From contig JAEUTG010000004.1 in assembly GCA_016788045.1 (NCBI GenBank), forward strand, positions 124,001-188,000: DNA of 64,000 nucleotides, written 5' to 3'. The stretch is from Bacteroidales bacterium. GTDB lineage: Bacteria; Bacteroidota; Bacteroidia; Bacteroidales; Lentimicrobiaceae. Below, piece by piece: positions 35,701 to 46,200 of the stretch. The notes beneath the pieces are model-generated. The model was not told the origin of the DNA. It did no database searches and worked only from the letters and a program-made list of their open reading frames with translations. Both the position numbers and the translations under genes were made by a program. Within the stretch, counting starts at the first letter, position 1. Every line of letters starts with the position of its first letter.

Positions 35701-37136
35701 AAGCCGGGAAATCGGCAACAGGATTTGTCATCAAAAACAAACGCTCCCTGCTGATCGATAAAAGCGATATTGAATTGCTGTGTCAGCAAGGTGTACTGGA
35801 AATTGTCGGCGAACCCTGCGAACACTGGCTTGGAGTTCCGCTAACAGTGAACAACAAGGCAATCGGGGCTTTGGTTATTCAAAGCTACTCGAGTACGCAG
35901 GCTTATAATTTCAGGGATGTTGAAATGCTTGAGTTTGTGGCGCGTCAGCTCAGTCTGTCAATACAGCGTAAAAAAGCCGAACACGACATCAGGGAAGCAC
36001 TCGTGAAGGCTGAAGAGAGCGACCGGCTGAAAACGGCATTTCTTAACAACATGTCGCACGAGATACGCACTCCCCTGAATGGTATACTTGGTTTTACCAG
36101 TTTGCTTAATGACCCTGATACCACTCAGGAAGACCAGCGCTATTTTCAGCGGATCATCACTCAAAACGGGGAACAACTGCTTTCCATCATCAACGACATC
36201 ATCAGTATTGCAACCATCGAATCAGGACAGGAGAAAGTAAGAGAATCGGGCTGTGATGTGAATGAGGTACTCAATATGCTCTACAACCAGTTCAAGATGG
36301 CCAGTGCCGGGAAACAGATTATGCTCAACTACCGGAGTTCAGTAACATCTCAGGCAGCACTGGTCAGAACCGATGAAACCAAGCTGAAACAGATTTTGTC
36401 GAACCTTATCGGGAATGCCATTAAGTTTACCGATCACGGGTTGGTTGATTTTGGCTGTAAGCTCAATGGTGATATGCTTCAGTTTTTCGTGAGTGATACG
36501 GGAATCGGAATACCGGAGCACCTTCATCAGGTGATATTTGAGCGTTTCAGACAAGCCAATGCTGATCCGTCAAAAGAGTACGGTGGTAACGGACTTGGCC
36601 TGGCAATTTCAAAAGCCTATACCGAATTACTGGGAGGTAACATCTGGCTAGAATCAGCCCCGGGAAAAGGAACAACCTTTTATTTTACAGTACCTTACAA
36701 AGCACTGAATGACCCTCAGGCCCTGGCGAACAACCATCAGAGTACGGGATTATCACTCAACGGTTCGGGTAAAACCGTGCTGGTTGCCGAAGATGTTTAC
36801 GCCAATTATCAACTGATTGAAGCCATTCTCAAAAAGATGAACTTCAGCATTGTTCATGTCGAAGATGGGATTAAAGCTGTGGAGGCATGCAGCATGAATC
36901 CTGCCATTGAATTGGTCCTGATGGACATAAAGATGCCGGGGATGGACGGTTATGAGGCTACCAGAAGAATAAAATCAACGAATCCGGAATTGCCGGTGGT
37001 TGCGGTAACTGCCTATGCACTCAGTGGCGACAGGGACAAAGCCATTGCAGCCGGATGTGATGATTACATCACCAAACCGGTAAAAGCCGGAATCCTTATC
37101 GGGGTGTTAAACCGGTTTTTCGGAAGGAAAAAATAA
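32787..37136 (+). CDS. Hybrid sensor histidine kinase / response regulator with seven PAS domains and a GAF domain
   Basis: 1449 residues without a transmembrane segment, so probably cytoplasmic. Seven PAS modules follow each other at roughly 30-140, 155-275, 285-400, 405-530, 535-655, 660-780 and 790-905, then GAF at about 920-1065. The kinase core has His1091 in NNMSHEIRTPLNG and an ATPase with N, G1 and G2 boxes (LIGNAIKFTD, DTGIGIP, GGNGLGLAI). A receiver domain ends the protein, with Asp1380 in LVLMDIKMPGMDG and the lysine in DDYITKP. No separate regulator lies nearby, so phosphate would pass from the receiver to an HPt protein elsewhere. Possible signals include redox, oxygen or small ligands; the PAS domains do not reveal which. 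Confidence 0.95.
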   Translation: MGMIGGKKHQNGKEIKPDSEKRTFIAPGQIDFRAIFENAPDGLVLIDVEGHYLFVSPSAQHIFGYSSEEMILFSSVEKIHPDDLQEVSVRMRELIADPAKSFTCRYRYLSAKQEWIWLESMVSNMLNVEGVNAIVIRFRQIDELVAAELALTEHEKRIRELINIFDGQVYAVDAGFRLITGNKCFQLRNKQLTGRVIQRGENLSEALQMNKESQILWKQYLQRVMQGEQFVVEQPADQQDINKVEEITFSPIRDAADVIYGMAVFHQDITSKKRAEEILRKSEERFRMLLELATDAFFQGDNQGNFLLVNDKALELTGYSREELLSMNISDLFRTEELTARPLEYSKLNLGESLTRERKIKRKDLTEVFVEMHSKAMPDGTYQSFFRDITNRKKAEEELKTKEEQLLTLLNATSDIICFKDSAGRWLQANNADLELFGLTGTDYYLKKDSELARYTHEMFREAFLNCENTDEQAWQQGRMSIADEVIPTIDGEKRTYEVIKTPVFNEDGSRKGLVVFGRDISQRKAAEQALKDSELKYRHIVEFLPDGVIIHANGEIQFANPAALKILGAVSTGDLSGKPLAELFHPENREGMISRIQHTIESGIPAGIAEEKFLRIDGEIIDVEVVEIPVNYLGERAGLEIIRDISERNKALSALRESEDKFRTLAESSPYAIMIYQDDKWVYTNAAGEKLSGYSAAELYQMNFWDIATGDYREMIRLRGQSRQSGLQATPSYEFRISSKSGEEKWVYLSGSSLLYKGKYAGIVSVIDITERKKTEEAMHREQKILRTLIDNLPDSIYFKDINGRKIVANRADLSLMGLEKEAEALGKTDVEMLGYEAGIKGYTDDLQVINSGTPLLNSEHEVAGPDGRIHWMLTSKIPLHDEQGKVNGLVGIGHDITLRKKAEQIQSVLLQISNAANLINELSELFEKIRLLLGTLLDTTNFYIAFYDETTDMLSIPYLKDEKDQLSEWKAGKSATGFVIKNKRSLLIDKSDIELLCQQGVLEIVGEPCEHWLGVPLTVNNKAIGALVIQSYSSTQAYNFRDVEMLEFVARQLSLSIQRKKAEHDIREALVKAEESDRLKTAFLNNMSHEIRTPLNGILGFTSLLNDPDTTQEDQRYFQRIITQNGEQLLSIINDIISIATIESGQEKVRESGCDVNEVLNMLYNQFKMASAGKQIMLNYRSSVTSQAALVRTDETKLKQILSNLIGNAIKFTDHGLVDFGCKLNGDMLQFFVSDTGIGIPEHLHQVIFERFRQANADPSKEYGGNGLGLAISKAYTELLGGNIWLESAPGKGTTFYFTVPYKALNDPQALANNHQSTGLSLNGSGKTVLVAEDVYANYQLIEAILKKMNFSIVHVEDGIKAVEACSMNPAIELVLMDIKMPGMDGYEATRRIKSTNPELPVVAVTAYALSGDRDKAIAAGCDDYITKPVKAGILIGVLNRFFGRKK

Positions 37137-37149
37137 GAAGCCGGTCAGG

Positions 37150-37884
37150 CTATTTTTCTGTATAATGATCGCGGGTTTTCACAGGTCTGGTTTTTCCTTC
37201 GCTTGCCCGCATCTGCAGAAAATCAACCAGCAATGAAAACGCCATTGCGAAATAAATGTACCCTTTCGGGATTTCAATGCCAAAGCCTTCACTCACCAGC
37301 GAGAAGCCGATCAGCAGTAAAAACGATAAGGCGAGCATTTTGAAAGCCGGGTGAGTGTTTACAAACTTGCTGATGGGCTCAGCAGCAACCATCATAATAC
37401 CGACAGAGATAATGACCGCACTGAACATGATCCACAGTTCACGGGCCATTCCTACTGCAGTGATGATGGAATCAATGGAGAAAACCATGTCCATGATCAG
37501 TATCTGTATTATGATGTTTGTGAAAGTTACATTCCTGATAGTCTTTGAAACGTCTCCTTCCACGCCTTCCATTTTATGGTATATTTCACTTGTACTCTTG
37601 TAAAGCAGAAACAGACCTCCCAGAATCAAAATCAGATCTTTACCTGAAATTCCATGCCCCAGAACAGTAAAAAGCTCGTTTTTGAGTTGCATGATCACAG
37701 AGATCACCGACAAAAGGCCAAGCCTCAGCACCATGGCAAGTGCAAGTCCTATTCGCCTTGCTTTTTTCTGCTTCTCCGGAGGCAACTTCCCTGAAAGGAT
37801 TGACAGAAAGACGATGTTGTCGATACCAAGAACAATCTCCAGCAACACAAGGGTGAGGAGGGAAACCAGTGCTTCAAAAATCAT
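37150..37884 (-). CDS. TerC-family integral membrane protein
   Basis: 244 residues from the ATG at 37884 (the frame is open to 37974; the extra residues do not match the family). The start MIFEALVSLLTLVLLEIVLGIDNIVFLSIL, in two pieces, is the first TerC helix; a second acidic motif is DMVFSIDSIITAVGM. About seven helices. Members of this family are implicated in manganese export at the membrane and in metal loading of secreted enzymes; tellurite resistance is only the historical name. Confidence 0.93.
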   Translation of the reverse strand: MIFEALVSLLTLVLLEIVLGIDNIVFLSILSGKLPPEKQKKARRIGLALAMVLRLGLLSVISVIMQLKNELFTVLGHGISGKDLILILGGLFLLYKSTSEIYHKMEGVEGDVSKTIRNVTFTNIIIQILIMDMVFSIDSIITAVGMARELWIMFSAVIISVGIMMVAAEPISKFVNTHPAFKMLALSFLLLIGFSLVSEGFGIEIPKGYIYFAMAFSLLVDFLQMRASEGKTRPVKTRDHYTEK

Positions 37885-38294
37885 GTGATGGTGTGTAAAA
37901 GTATTTTGAAATTCTGTAAGGTTAATTGATTGCAAAAGTAGCGGGTTTCCTGCTGTTAAAAAATAAAACAGCAAAATTGAGCCTGTCAGATCCTGATTTC
38001 CTGTGGTCAGGCAAAAGGGAAATGCGTTGAAGTAAGCGATTAAGGCAGATTCAGGGGGATTGGGTTCCTTTTAACGACAAAGCCAAAAATATCTCAGGAT
38101 AAGGCTAGTTATTGTTTTCGTCTGTATATGAGCTTCTTTTGAACATTTGGGAATGATTTGCTGTTTGGGCACTCAGCAAAACCAAAGCAAACCCGTCTGA
38201 TAATATCATTGGATCGTCTGATTTTTAAGTGAATATTAAATGATGTATCTTTGCAAAGCATAATCAGAGTGTTTAAAAAGTCAAAGTTGCTTAT
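37885..38294. other. Intergenic region upstream of the glycogen cluster
   Basis: 410 bases between two divergent genes. The only element I can support is TATCTTTG at 38246-38253 (next entry). Confidence 0.5.
38246..38253 (+). promoter_or_regulatory. -7 box in front of the glycogen cluster
   Basis: TATCTTTG matches TAnnTTTG, 41 bp before the debranching-enzyme start. A -33 TTTG is not visible at the normal distance. It would drive the four glycogen genes, which have gaps of 28-127 bp. Confidence 0.5.
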
Positions 38295-40247
38295 ATGAGC
38301 TATATTAATTTTGATAAGAATCAGCTGGTAAATCTGGAATACAGCCTGCCCAAGGAACTTCTGAGATCAAGCCGGGAAGGAGCATACGCCAGCAGTACCA
38401 TCATCAATTGCAATACAAGAAAGTATCATGGCCTGCTGGTGGTTCCTCAACCAGCGATCGACAGCGGAAACCATGTCTTACTTTCGGCTTTTGATGAAAC
38501 CCTGATTCAGCACAATGCTGAATTTAACCTTGGAATCAGGAAGTACCAGGGGGATGTTTTTTCGCCAAAAGGACACAAATACCTGAAGGATTTCAGCACA
38601 GAGCCCATACCAAAACTCACCTATGGTGTGGGAGGTATCGAATTTACCAAAGAAATGCTCTTCTCTCACAAAGACGGGAGGATGATCATCAAATACACCC
38701 TTGTTGAAGCCCATTCGCCTACCATCATACGTTTCAGACCCTTTCTTGCTTTCAGGAATATACATGCCCTCAGTAAAGCCAACTATGATGTGGACACCAG
38801 TTATGAGCCGATCTCACATGGAATCAGACTCAGGATGTACCGCGGATACTCATACCTGCACCTGCAGTTTTCAAAAGATCCTGATTATGTGCATGTTCCT
38901 GACTGGTACTACAACGTTGAATACATACGGGAGAAAGCCAGGGGGTACGAATATCTTGAGGATCTTTATACTCCGGGATATTTTGAAATGCCCATTGCAA
39001 AAGGCGAAAGCATCTATTTTTCTGCCGGCATTGAGCAGGTAAACCCGGCAATACTGAAAAAGTCATATCTCAGTGAAATTGAGCGCAGGGTACCCCGCGA
39101 CAGTTTTGAAAACTGTCTGCTCAATGCTGCTCAGCAATTTGTCGTACGACGGGCAAAAAAAGTTGAAGTCATTGCCGGCTATCCATGGTTTGGCCGGTGG
39201 GGGCGCGATACTTTTATTTCGCTTCCCGGGCTTACACTGGCCATTGGTGATTTTAAAACAGCAAAAGCAGCCATTGATACCATCATTCAGGAAATGCGCG
39301 GACCCCTTTTCCCGAATATGGGAATTGGCGAGCAGGCCCTGTATAATTCAGCCGATGCCCCATTGTGGTTTTTCTGGGCCTTGCAGCAATATGGACTTTA
39401 TACCAAAACCACCCGCAGGTTGTGGAAAGAGTACGGAAAGAAAATGAAAACCATTCTTGAAGGATTCCGTGCGGGAACTGCCTACAACATCAAAATGCAC
39501 GATAACGGTCTGATCTATGCAGGCGAGACCGGTTATGCTGTAACCTGGATGGATGCCGTTGTTGAAGGAAAACCGGTTACACCCCGGATCGGCTATACAG
39601 TTGAAGTAAATGCACTGTGGTATAATGCACTTATGTTTGCCATTGAACTTGCTACCCAGGCAGGTGATGAGGATTTTGTGAATGAATGGAAAGGCGTAGC
39701 CGCTGCGTTCCCGCAGGCATTCATTGCAAACTTCTGGGATCCGAAGAAAAAGTATCTGGCTGATTATACCAACGGAGATTACAAAGACTTTTCTGTCAGA
39801 CCCAACATGGTATTCGCCACCTCATTACCCTATTCACCGCTCAACGAAGAGATGCGCAATGGTGTGCTTGAACGACTTAAATCTGAGTTACTTACAATAC
39901 GGGGGTTAAGATCACTTGCTCCTAAAAACCCGCTCTACAAAGGCGTATATGCCGGTAGTCAGACACAACGCGACAATGCCTACCATCAGGGATCTGTGTA
40001 TCCATGGCTCCTGGGGCATTTTCTTGAGGGATACCTGGCCATTCATGGCAAAGGGGGCCTTAAAATGGCAGTTGATCTGTACAATGGCTTCAAAGAAGTA
40101 ATGGTCGAACATGGTATTGGAACCATTTCAGAAGTTTATGATGGCGATCCTCCCCACAAGGCAGGTGGCGCCATCTCTCAAGCCTGGAACATTGCTGAAA
40201 TGCTCAGGATCAACTGGTTAATAAGACAATATTCAGCAAAATTGTAA
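38295..40247 (+). CDS. Glycogen debranching enzyme (amylo-alpha-1,6-glucosidase type)
   Basis: 650 residues. An N-terminal beta domain (about 1-270, LLRSSREGAYASSTI, NTRKYHGLLV) is followed by an (alpha/alpha)6 glucosidase domain (GH133 type) with GYPWFGRWGRDTFISLPGL near 300 and the catalytic acidic residues around GETGYAVTWMDAVV and SEVYDGDPPHKAGGAISQ. It hydrolyses alpha-1,6 branches left by phosphorylase. First gene of the cluster. Confidence 0.92.
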   Translation: MSYINFDKNQLVNLEYSLPKELLRSSREGAYASSTIINCNTRKYHGLLVVPQPAIDSGNHVLLSAFDETLIQHNAEFNLGIRKYQGDVFSPKGHKYLKDFSTEPIPKLTYGVGGIEFTKEMLFSHKDGRMIIKYTLVEAHSPTIIRFRPFLAFRNIHALSKANYDVDTSYEPISHGIRLRMYRGYSYLHLQFSKDPDYVHVPDWYYNVEYIREKARGYEYLEDLYTPGYFEMPIAKGESIYFSAGIEQVNPAILKKSYLSEIERRVPRDSFENCLLNAAQQFVVRRAKKVEVIAGYPWFGRWGRDTFISLPGLTLAIGDFKTAKAAIDTIIQEMRGPLFPNMGIGEQALYNSADAPLWFFWALQQYGLYTKTTRRLWKEYGKKMKTILEGFRAGTAYNIKMHDNGLIYAGETGYAVTWMDAVVEGKPVTPRIGYTVEVNALWYNALMFAIELATQAGDEDFVNEWKGVAAAFPQAFIANFWDPKKKYLADYTNGDYKDFSVRPNMVFATSLPYSPLNEEMRNGVLERLKSELLTIRGLRSLAPKNPLYKGVYAGSQTQRDNAYHQGSVYPWLLGHFLEGYLAIHGKGGLKMAVDLYNGFKEVMVEHGIGTISEVYDGDPPHKAGGAISQAWNIAEMLRINWLIRQYSAKL

Positions 40248-40284
40248 ACAATTCATCATTGAAAATTAAAGAAGGGATTCATTT

Positions 40285-41571
40285 ATGAAAGTTTTGATGT
40301 TCGGTTGGGAGTTTCCGCCACACATCACCGGTGGGCTTGGCACTGCCTGCTTCGGTATGACCAAAGGCCTGCTGAAAAACGGAGTTCAGGTTTTATTTGT
40401 CGTTCCCAAAGCCTATGGCGATGAAAGCGAGGAAGCGGTCAGACTGGTGAATGCCAGCGATGTTACCATCGATATCCGCAAGACAGGACAACAGGACTTT
40501 TGGAAAGACATCACTTATCTGGAAGTAAATTCAAGCCTGGTTCCCTACGTTGGCCCCGAAGCCTTCGACAATCTTATTGAAACAGGCGAAGCTTATTATT
40601 CAGAAACTGAAGAATCAATTTTTAATGCCAGATATACTTTTTCCGGTAAATATGGCGCTAACCTGCTCGAAGAAGTGTCGCGCTATGCGCTTGTCGGTGC
40701 CCAGATAGCGTCGGACTCGGAATTTGACCTGATTCATGCACACGACTGGCTTACTTATCCTGCTGGTATCGCAGCCAAAAAAGCAAGCGGTAAACCCCTG
40801 GTTGTGCACATGCATGCCACTGAGTTTGACCGCTCGGGCGAAAATGTGAACCAACAGGTGTATGACATTGAACGTCAGGGCATGGAAGCCGCTGACAAGG
40901 TGATTACCGTGAGCAACCTTACACGCAATATCGTCATCGATCGCTACGGAATAAATCCCGATAAAGTAATTACCGTGCACAATGCCGTTGAACCTACCGA
41001 CAGGAACGAACTGCTTGATGTACAAAAACATGTGCCTGAAAAAATTGTAACGTTTCTCGGAAGGGTTACCTTCCAGAAAGGTCCGGAGTACTTTATTGAG
41101 GCAGCTTACAAAGTATTGCAACGCGACCCGAATGTGAGGTTTGTAATGGCCGGAACAGGAGACCTGCTGGAAAAGATGATCCGCAGGGTTGCACAGCTCC
41201 GTATTGCCACCAGATTCCATTTTACCGGATTCCTCAGGGGCGAAAATGTAGACCGTATGTTTGCCATGAGCGATGTGTATGTAATGCCTTCTGTTTCAGA
41301 ACCATTTGGCATTTCTCCTCTCGAAGCCATGCGCTCAAATGTTCCAGTGGTGATTTCAAAGCAATCGGGCGTAGCCGAAGTTCTGCAGCATGCGTTGAAG
41401 GTCGACTTCTGGGATATTGATGCAATGGCTGATGCCATTTATGCTTTACTGCGCTACAACAGCCTTTCTTCGGTATTCTCCAAATACGGTGCCCACGAAG
41501 TTGAAAACCTCAAATGGGAGAATGCAGCCAGACTCATCAAAGATGTGTACGAAAAAGCGTTGGAGAAATAG
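40285..41571 (+). CDS. GT4-family glycosyltransferase (glycogen-type)
   Basis: 428 residues, GT-B fold: acceptor-binding N-domain with MFGWEFPPHITGGLGT and DLIHAHDWLTYPAG, donor-binding C-domain with FLGRVTFQKGPEYF and EPFGISPLEAMRSNVPVV. The N-terminal glycine-rich loop resembles glycogen synthases and sucrose/alpha-glucan transferases, and the position between the debranching enzyme and a GH57 enzyme suggests alpha-glucan elongation. A UDP- or ADP-glucose donor is likely but not proven. Confidence 0.85.
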   Translation: MKVLMFGWEFPPHITGGLGTACFGMTKGLLKNGVQVLFVVPKAYGDESEEAVRLVNASDVTIDIRKTGQQDFWKDITYLEVNSSLVPYVGPEAFDNLIETGEAYYSETEESIFNARYTFSGKYGANLLEEVSRYALVGAQIASDSEFDLIHAHDWLTYPAGIAAKKASGKPLVVHMHATEFDRSGENVNQQVYDIERQGMEAADKVITVSNLTRNIVIDRYGINPDKVITVHNAVEPTDRNELLDVQKHVPEKIVTFLGRVTFQKGPEYFIEAAYKVLQRDPNVRFVMAGTGDLLEKMIRRVAQLRIATRFHFTGFLRGENVDRMFAMSDVYVMPSVSEPFGISPLEAMRSNVPVVISKQSGVAEVLQHALKVDFWDIDAMADAIYALLRYNSLSSVFSKYGAHEVENLKWENAARLIKDVYEKALEK

Positions 41572-41599
41572 ATCATAATCACTGTCATAATAAACCACC

Positions 41600-43162
41600 A
41601 TGAGATCAATTTGCTTTTATTTTCAGGTTCATCAGCCCTTCAGAATCAAAACTTACCGGTTTTTCGATATTGGAGCCAACCATCATTATTACGACGAATA
41701 CCAGAACCGGTCCATTATAAAACGTGTCGTCGAAAGATCCTACCTGCCGATGAACAAGTTGTTACTCGGTCTTATAAAAGAATATGGTGCAGCTTTCAGG
41801 GTAAGTTTTTCAATTTCGGGGAATGCACTCGACCAGTTCGAGATGTATGCACCGGAAGCCCTCGATAGCTTCAGGAAACTGGCAGCCACCGGCAATGTTG
41901 AGTTCCTTGCCGAAACCTACGCCCATTCCCTCGTTGCACTTAAAGATGCCGATGAGTTTAAACGTCAGGTTAAACTGCACGCTGACAAAATTGAACAGTT
42001 ATTCGGTGTACGTCCCACTGCTTTCCGGAATACTGAGCTCATCTATTCCGATGCCATCGGAAGCATGGTTTTTGACATGGGGTACAATGTGATGCTGACC
42101 GAAGGGGCCAAGCATATCCTGGGATGGAAAAGTCCGAATTTCCTGTATTGCAGCGGAACCACACCCAAGCTGAAACTGCTTTTGCGCAACAACCAGCTCA
42201 GCGATGACATTGCTTTCCGCTTTTCAAACCAGAGCTGGATTGAATGGCCGCTTACAGCCGAGAAATTTGCATCATGGATTGGCAGTGCTGATAAAAACCA
42301 GCAGGTTGTCAATATTTTCCTTGATTACGAATCGTTCGGAGAACATCAGTGGGCCGAGACCGGCATTTTCGATTTCATGAAAGCCTTACCCAAACAGATT
42401 TTCTCGCAAACCAATTTTGGATTCTCAACCCCGAGCCAGCTCGCTTCAAAACTTCAGCCCGTTGCTGCAGTAAATGTTCCTTACCCGATCTCATGGGCTG
42501 ATGAGGAACGTGACCTTACTGCATGGCTTGGTAATGAAATGCAGGATGAAGCATTTGAAAGTCTTTACAGGATTTCAGAGAAAGTGAAGCAGATCAGGAA
42601 CAGGGAAATACAGCAAGACTGGTTGTACCTTCAGACTTCTGACCATTTCTATTACATGTGTACCAAGTGGTTCTCCGACGGGGCAGTTCATAAGTACTTC
42701 AATCCTTATTCAACCCCTTACGAGGCATTTATTAATTATATGAATGTGCTCTCTGACTTTATCAGCCGTGTTGAGCATTATGACGAAAAAACTGTTGCTG
42801 AAACTGAAATGTTCGATATTCCGGATCCGGCTGGTTTGAACAAAACAGCAACCAAAGCAAAATCCGAACAGCAGACCAAAGCGAAAAGCAGTAAAAAAGC
42901 AGCGCCGGCAGCCGATGATGACATTATTTTCAGCCTTTCGAAAAAAGACCTGAATGCAGCAGTTGCCAGGCTCGATCTGAAAGATCTGGCTCGTTCCATC
43001 ATGGGGAGGGCTGAATCGGAAATTGATAAGCTTATGAAAAACCTCCCGGTTGCTAAACGCAGGGAGTTGGAAGATTTGCTGAAATCAACAGCCAAACCGG
43101 GAAAAGCAGCCATTGAAAAGTACCGGAAGAAGGTAAACGACCTGATCAAATCACTCTTTTAG
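41600..43162 (+). CDS. GH57 glycoside hydrolase with basic C-terminal extension
   Basis: 520 residues. Residues about 1-400 form the GH57 barrel; family motifs are CFYFQVHQPFR at the start, the nucleophile region FRNTELIY (about 145) and the acid region FLDYESFGEHQ (about 240). Members act as alpha-amylases or 4-alpha-glucanotransferases. A flexible Lys/Ala/Ser-rich linker (about 420-440) and a helical domain of about 80 residues follow; the tail is not part of the usual GH57 core. It lies 28 bp after the GT4 gene. Confidence 0.9.
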   Translation: MRSICFYFQVHQPFRIKTYRFFDIGANHHYYDEYQNRSIIKRVVERSYLPMNKLLLGLIKEYGAAFRVSFSISGNALDQFEMYAPEALDSFRKLAATGNVEFLAETYAHSLVALKDADEFKRQVKLHADKIEQLFGVRPTAFRNTELIYSDAIGSMVFDMGYNVMLTEGAKHILGWKSPNFLYCSGTTPKLKLLLRNNQLSDDIAFRFSNQSWIEWPLTAEKFASWIGSADKNQQVVNIFLDYESFGEHQWAETGIFDFMKALPKQIFSQTNFGFSTPSQLASKLQPVAAVNVPYPISWADEERDLTAWLGNEMQDEAFESLYRISEKVKQIRNREIQQDWLYLQTSDHFYYMCTKWFSDGAVHKYFNPYSTPYEAFINYMNVLSDFISRVEHYDEKTVAETEMFDIPDPAGLNKTATKAKSEQQTKAKSSKKAAPAADDDIIFSLSKKDLNAAVARLDLKDLARSIMGRAESEIDKLMKNLPVAKRRELEDLLKSTAKPGKAAIEKYRKKVNDLIKSLF

Positions 43163-43289
43163 TCCTGGAAAGTCATTTTGCATGCAAAGATTACAAAACC
43201 AGCTCCGGGCAATTAACCATAACTGAACCAGAACCTAAAGGCCCCTGCCTCTGTGCAGTGGCCTTATTGTTGAATAATACCCAATTCTC

Positions 43290-46200
43290 ATGACACAACT
43301 TCAAAAATTAAAGCCTGATTATCTTTTCGAAACAAGCTGGGAAATCTGTAACAAGGTCGGCGGCATTTATACGGTAGTTTCTACCAAAGCGCCGGGAATA
43401 CAGAAAATGCTGGAAGATAATTACATCCTGATCGGACCCGACGTCTGGAAAGAAACAAATAAAAATCCTGATTTTATTGAAGACAGATACATCTATCGCT
43501 CCTGGCGGGAACATGCTGAAGCTCAGGGCCTCAGAATCAGGATAGGGAGATGGAACATCGAAAGCAACCCGATTGTTTTCCTGGTTGATTTTACGCCCTA
43601 TTTTCAGATTAAAGATAAAATTTTTGCAAATTTCTGGGAAACATACCAGCTCGACTCTATTTCAGGCCAGTGGGATTATGTAGAACCCGCGCTTTTTGGT
43701 TATGCTGCCGGGAAGGTTATCGAGAGCTTTTACGAATTCAACCTTACTTCCCACGACCGTATAGTAGCCCAATTTCATGAATGGATGACAGGAACAGGGG
43801 TTCTTTATCTGCGCGACAAAGTACCCCAGGTAGGATGTATCTTTACAACACATGCAACAGCAATTGGAAGGGCCGTTGCAGGCAATAACCTTCCGCTCTA
43901 TGGCGAGTACATAAATTATCAGGCCGATGGGCTTGCCCGCAGGTTTGATATTGTGTCGAAATTCTCTCTTGAAAGGGCTGCAGCACAGAGTTCCGATGCT
44001 TTTACAACCGTAAGCGATATCACAGCTGTTGAATGTTCCCGTTTCCTTTCCCGTCAACCCGATGTGGTAACACCTAACGGTTTTGACGATAGCTTTGTAC
44101 CCGCTCCTGCAGAGTTTGATAACCGGCGTGGCATGGCCCGTCACAAAATAATGCAGGTATCCCGTGCACTCTTTAATGTCGATTTGCCTGATGATAGTCT
44201 TCTGGTAGTCAACAGCGGCAGATATGAATTCAGAAACAAAGGAATCGACCTCTTCATCGATGCCCTTGCATCACTCAACAACAACAGGAAATCCGACAAG
44301 ACCATCATCGGATTCATTACCGTACCGGCCAACCATTCAGGCCCTTCTGAAGCTTTACTCGCACGCCTCAACGATCCGGACTTCAATTCTCCCACAACAG
44401 GGGAGTACCTTACCCACGGACTCTTTGATCAGGAGCATGACCGGGTTATCAACAAAGCCAGATCTGCCGGATTGCTCAACAGGCCGGAGGATAAGGTAAA
44501 ACTGATATTTGTCCCTTCCTACCTCAACGGATCAGATGGGGTGTTCAACCTGTCGTATTATGAAATGCTCATCGGGTTTGACCTTTCTGTGTTTCCTTCC
44601 TATTATGAGCCCTGGGGCTATACACCGCTCGAGAGCCTTGCTTTCCATATCCCGACCATCACCACTTCACTGGCAGGCTTCGGGCTCTGGATACGTGACA
44701 GGAAAAAGGAGCACCAGCCCGGTGCCTGGGTGATTGAACGTACCGACAGCAATGAAAAGGAGGTAACATCAGCCATTCGTGAGATTATCATGGGTTTTTC
44801 TGCTTACAACCTGTCTGATGTTAAGAAAGCCCGTGCAAAAGCATTCGAAATTTCAAGGATTGCCCTCTGGGATGAACTCGTTGGCAAATACCACGAAGCA
44901 TTTTCGGTTGCCCTGCAGAAAGTAGCCGGCCGTGAAGAACTCTTCCGCGATAAAAGAACTCCGGATCTGCTGATGTCGTTCCCTGTGAAGAGACAGCAAA
45001 CCCCGGTGTGGAACAAGGTTCTGGTAAAACCAGGAATCCCTGAACGGTTCAACGGATTGAAAAGACTCTCAAGAAACCTTTGGTGGTGCTGGAATCCCCA
45101 GGCTACCGAGCTTTTCAGGATGATTGATCCTGTTCAGTGGGAAAACCTGCATCACAATCCGATTGCGTTGCTCGAATCGCTCACCGTGAAGAAGATGCAG
45201 CAACTCGAGAAGAATGAAATTTTCCTTAACAAACTCGATCATGTATATGAGGAGTTTGAAGCATACATGAAAAAAGCGGCTGAAAAACCAAAGCATCAGA
45301 TTGCTTATTTCAGCATGGAATACGGTCTTCACGATACAGTTCAGATTTTCTCTGGTGGATTGGGAGTACTGGCCGGCGACTACCTGAAAGAAGCAAGCGA
45401 CTCAAATAAAAATCTTATCGGCGTCGGATTGCTTTATCGCTACGGTTATTTCCGTCAGAATCTTTCCATCTCCGGAGACCAGGTTGATACCTATACTCCG
45501 CAGAAGTTTACCCACATGCCGCTGAAACCTGTAAGAAACAGTAACGGTGAATGGGTGATCATTTCACTGGCCCTGCCCGGAAGAAGTCTTCATGCCAAAG
45601 TGTGGAAACTTGATGTGGGCAGGATTCCCCTCTATCTGCTGGATACAGATATTGAAGAAAACAATGAAGCCGACCGGTTTATCACCCATCAGCTTTATGG
45701 TGGCGACTGGGACAACCGTTTCAAACAGGAGCTGTTGCTTGGTGTTGGTGGTATCCGCCTCATCAATGCGCTTGGATTAAAACCTTCGGTTTACCATTGC
45801 AACGAAGGCCACGCCGCCTTTATCGGTCTCGAAAGACTCAGGTTACTGGTTCAGGATCAGAAGTTTTCATTTGATCAGGCACTTGAGATCGTGAGGGCTA
45901 CGCAATTGTTCACAACCCATACGCCTGTGCCTGCTGGTCATGATGCCTTTAGCGAAGACGTACTGAGGGCTTACATCCCACATTATGCCGACCGGCTCAA
46001 TCTTTCGTGGAACAGCTTTATGAACCTTGGCCGTTACATTGAAGACAAACTGGATGAAAAGTTCTCGATGAGTGTACTGGCAACCAGACTGTCACAGGAA
46101 ATGAATGGGGTAAGCCGCATTCATGGCCGGGTAAGCCGGGAAATGTTCCGGGGAATGTTCGAAGGTTACTACGCTGAAGAACTCTACATCAGCCATGTAA

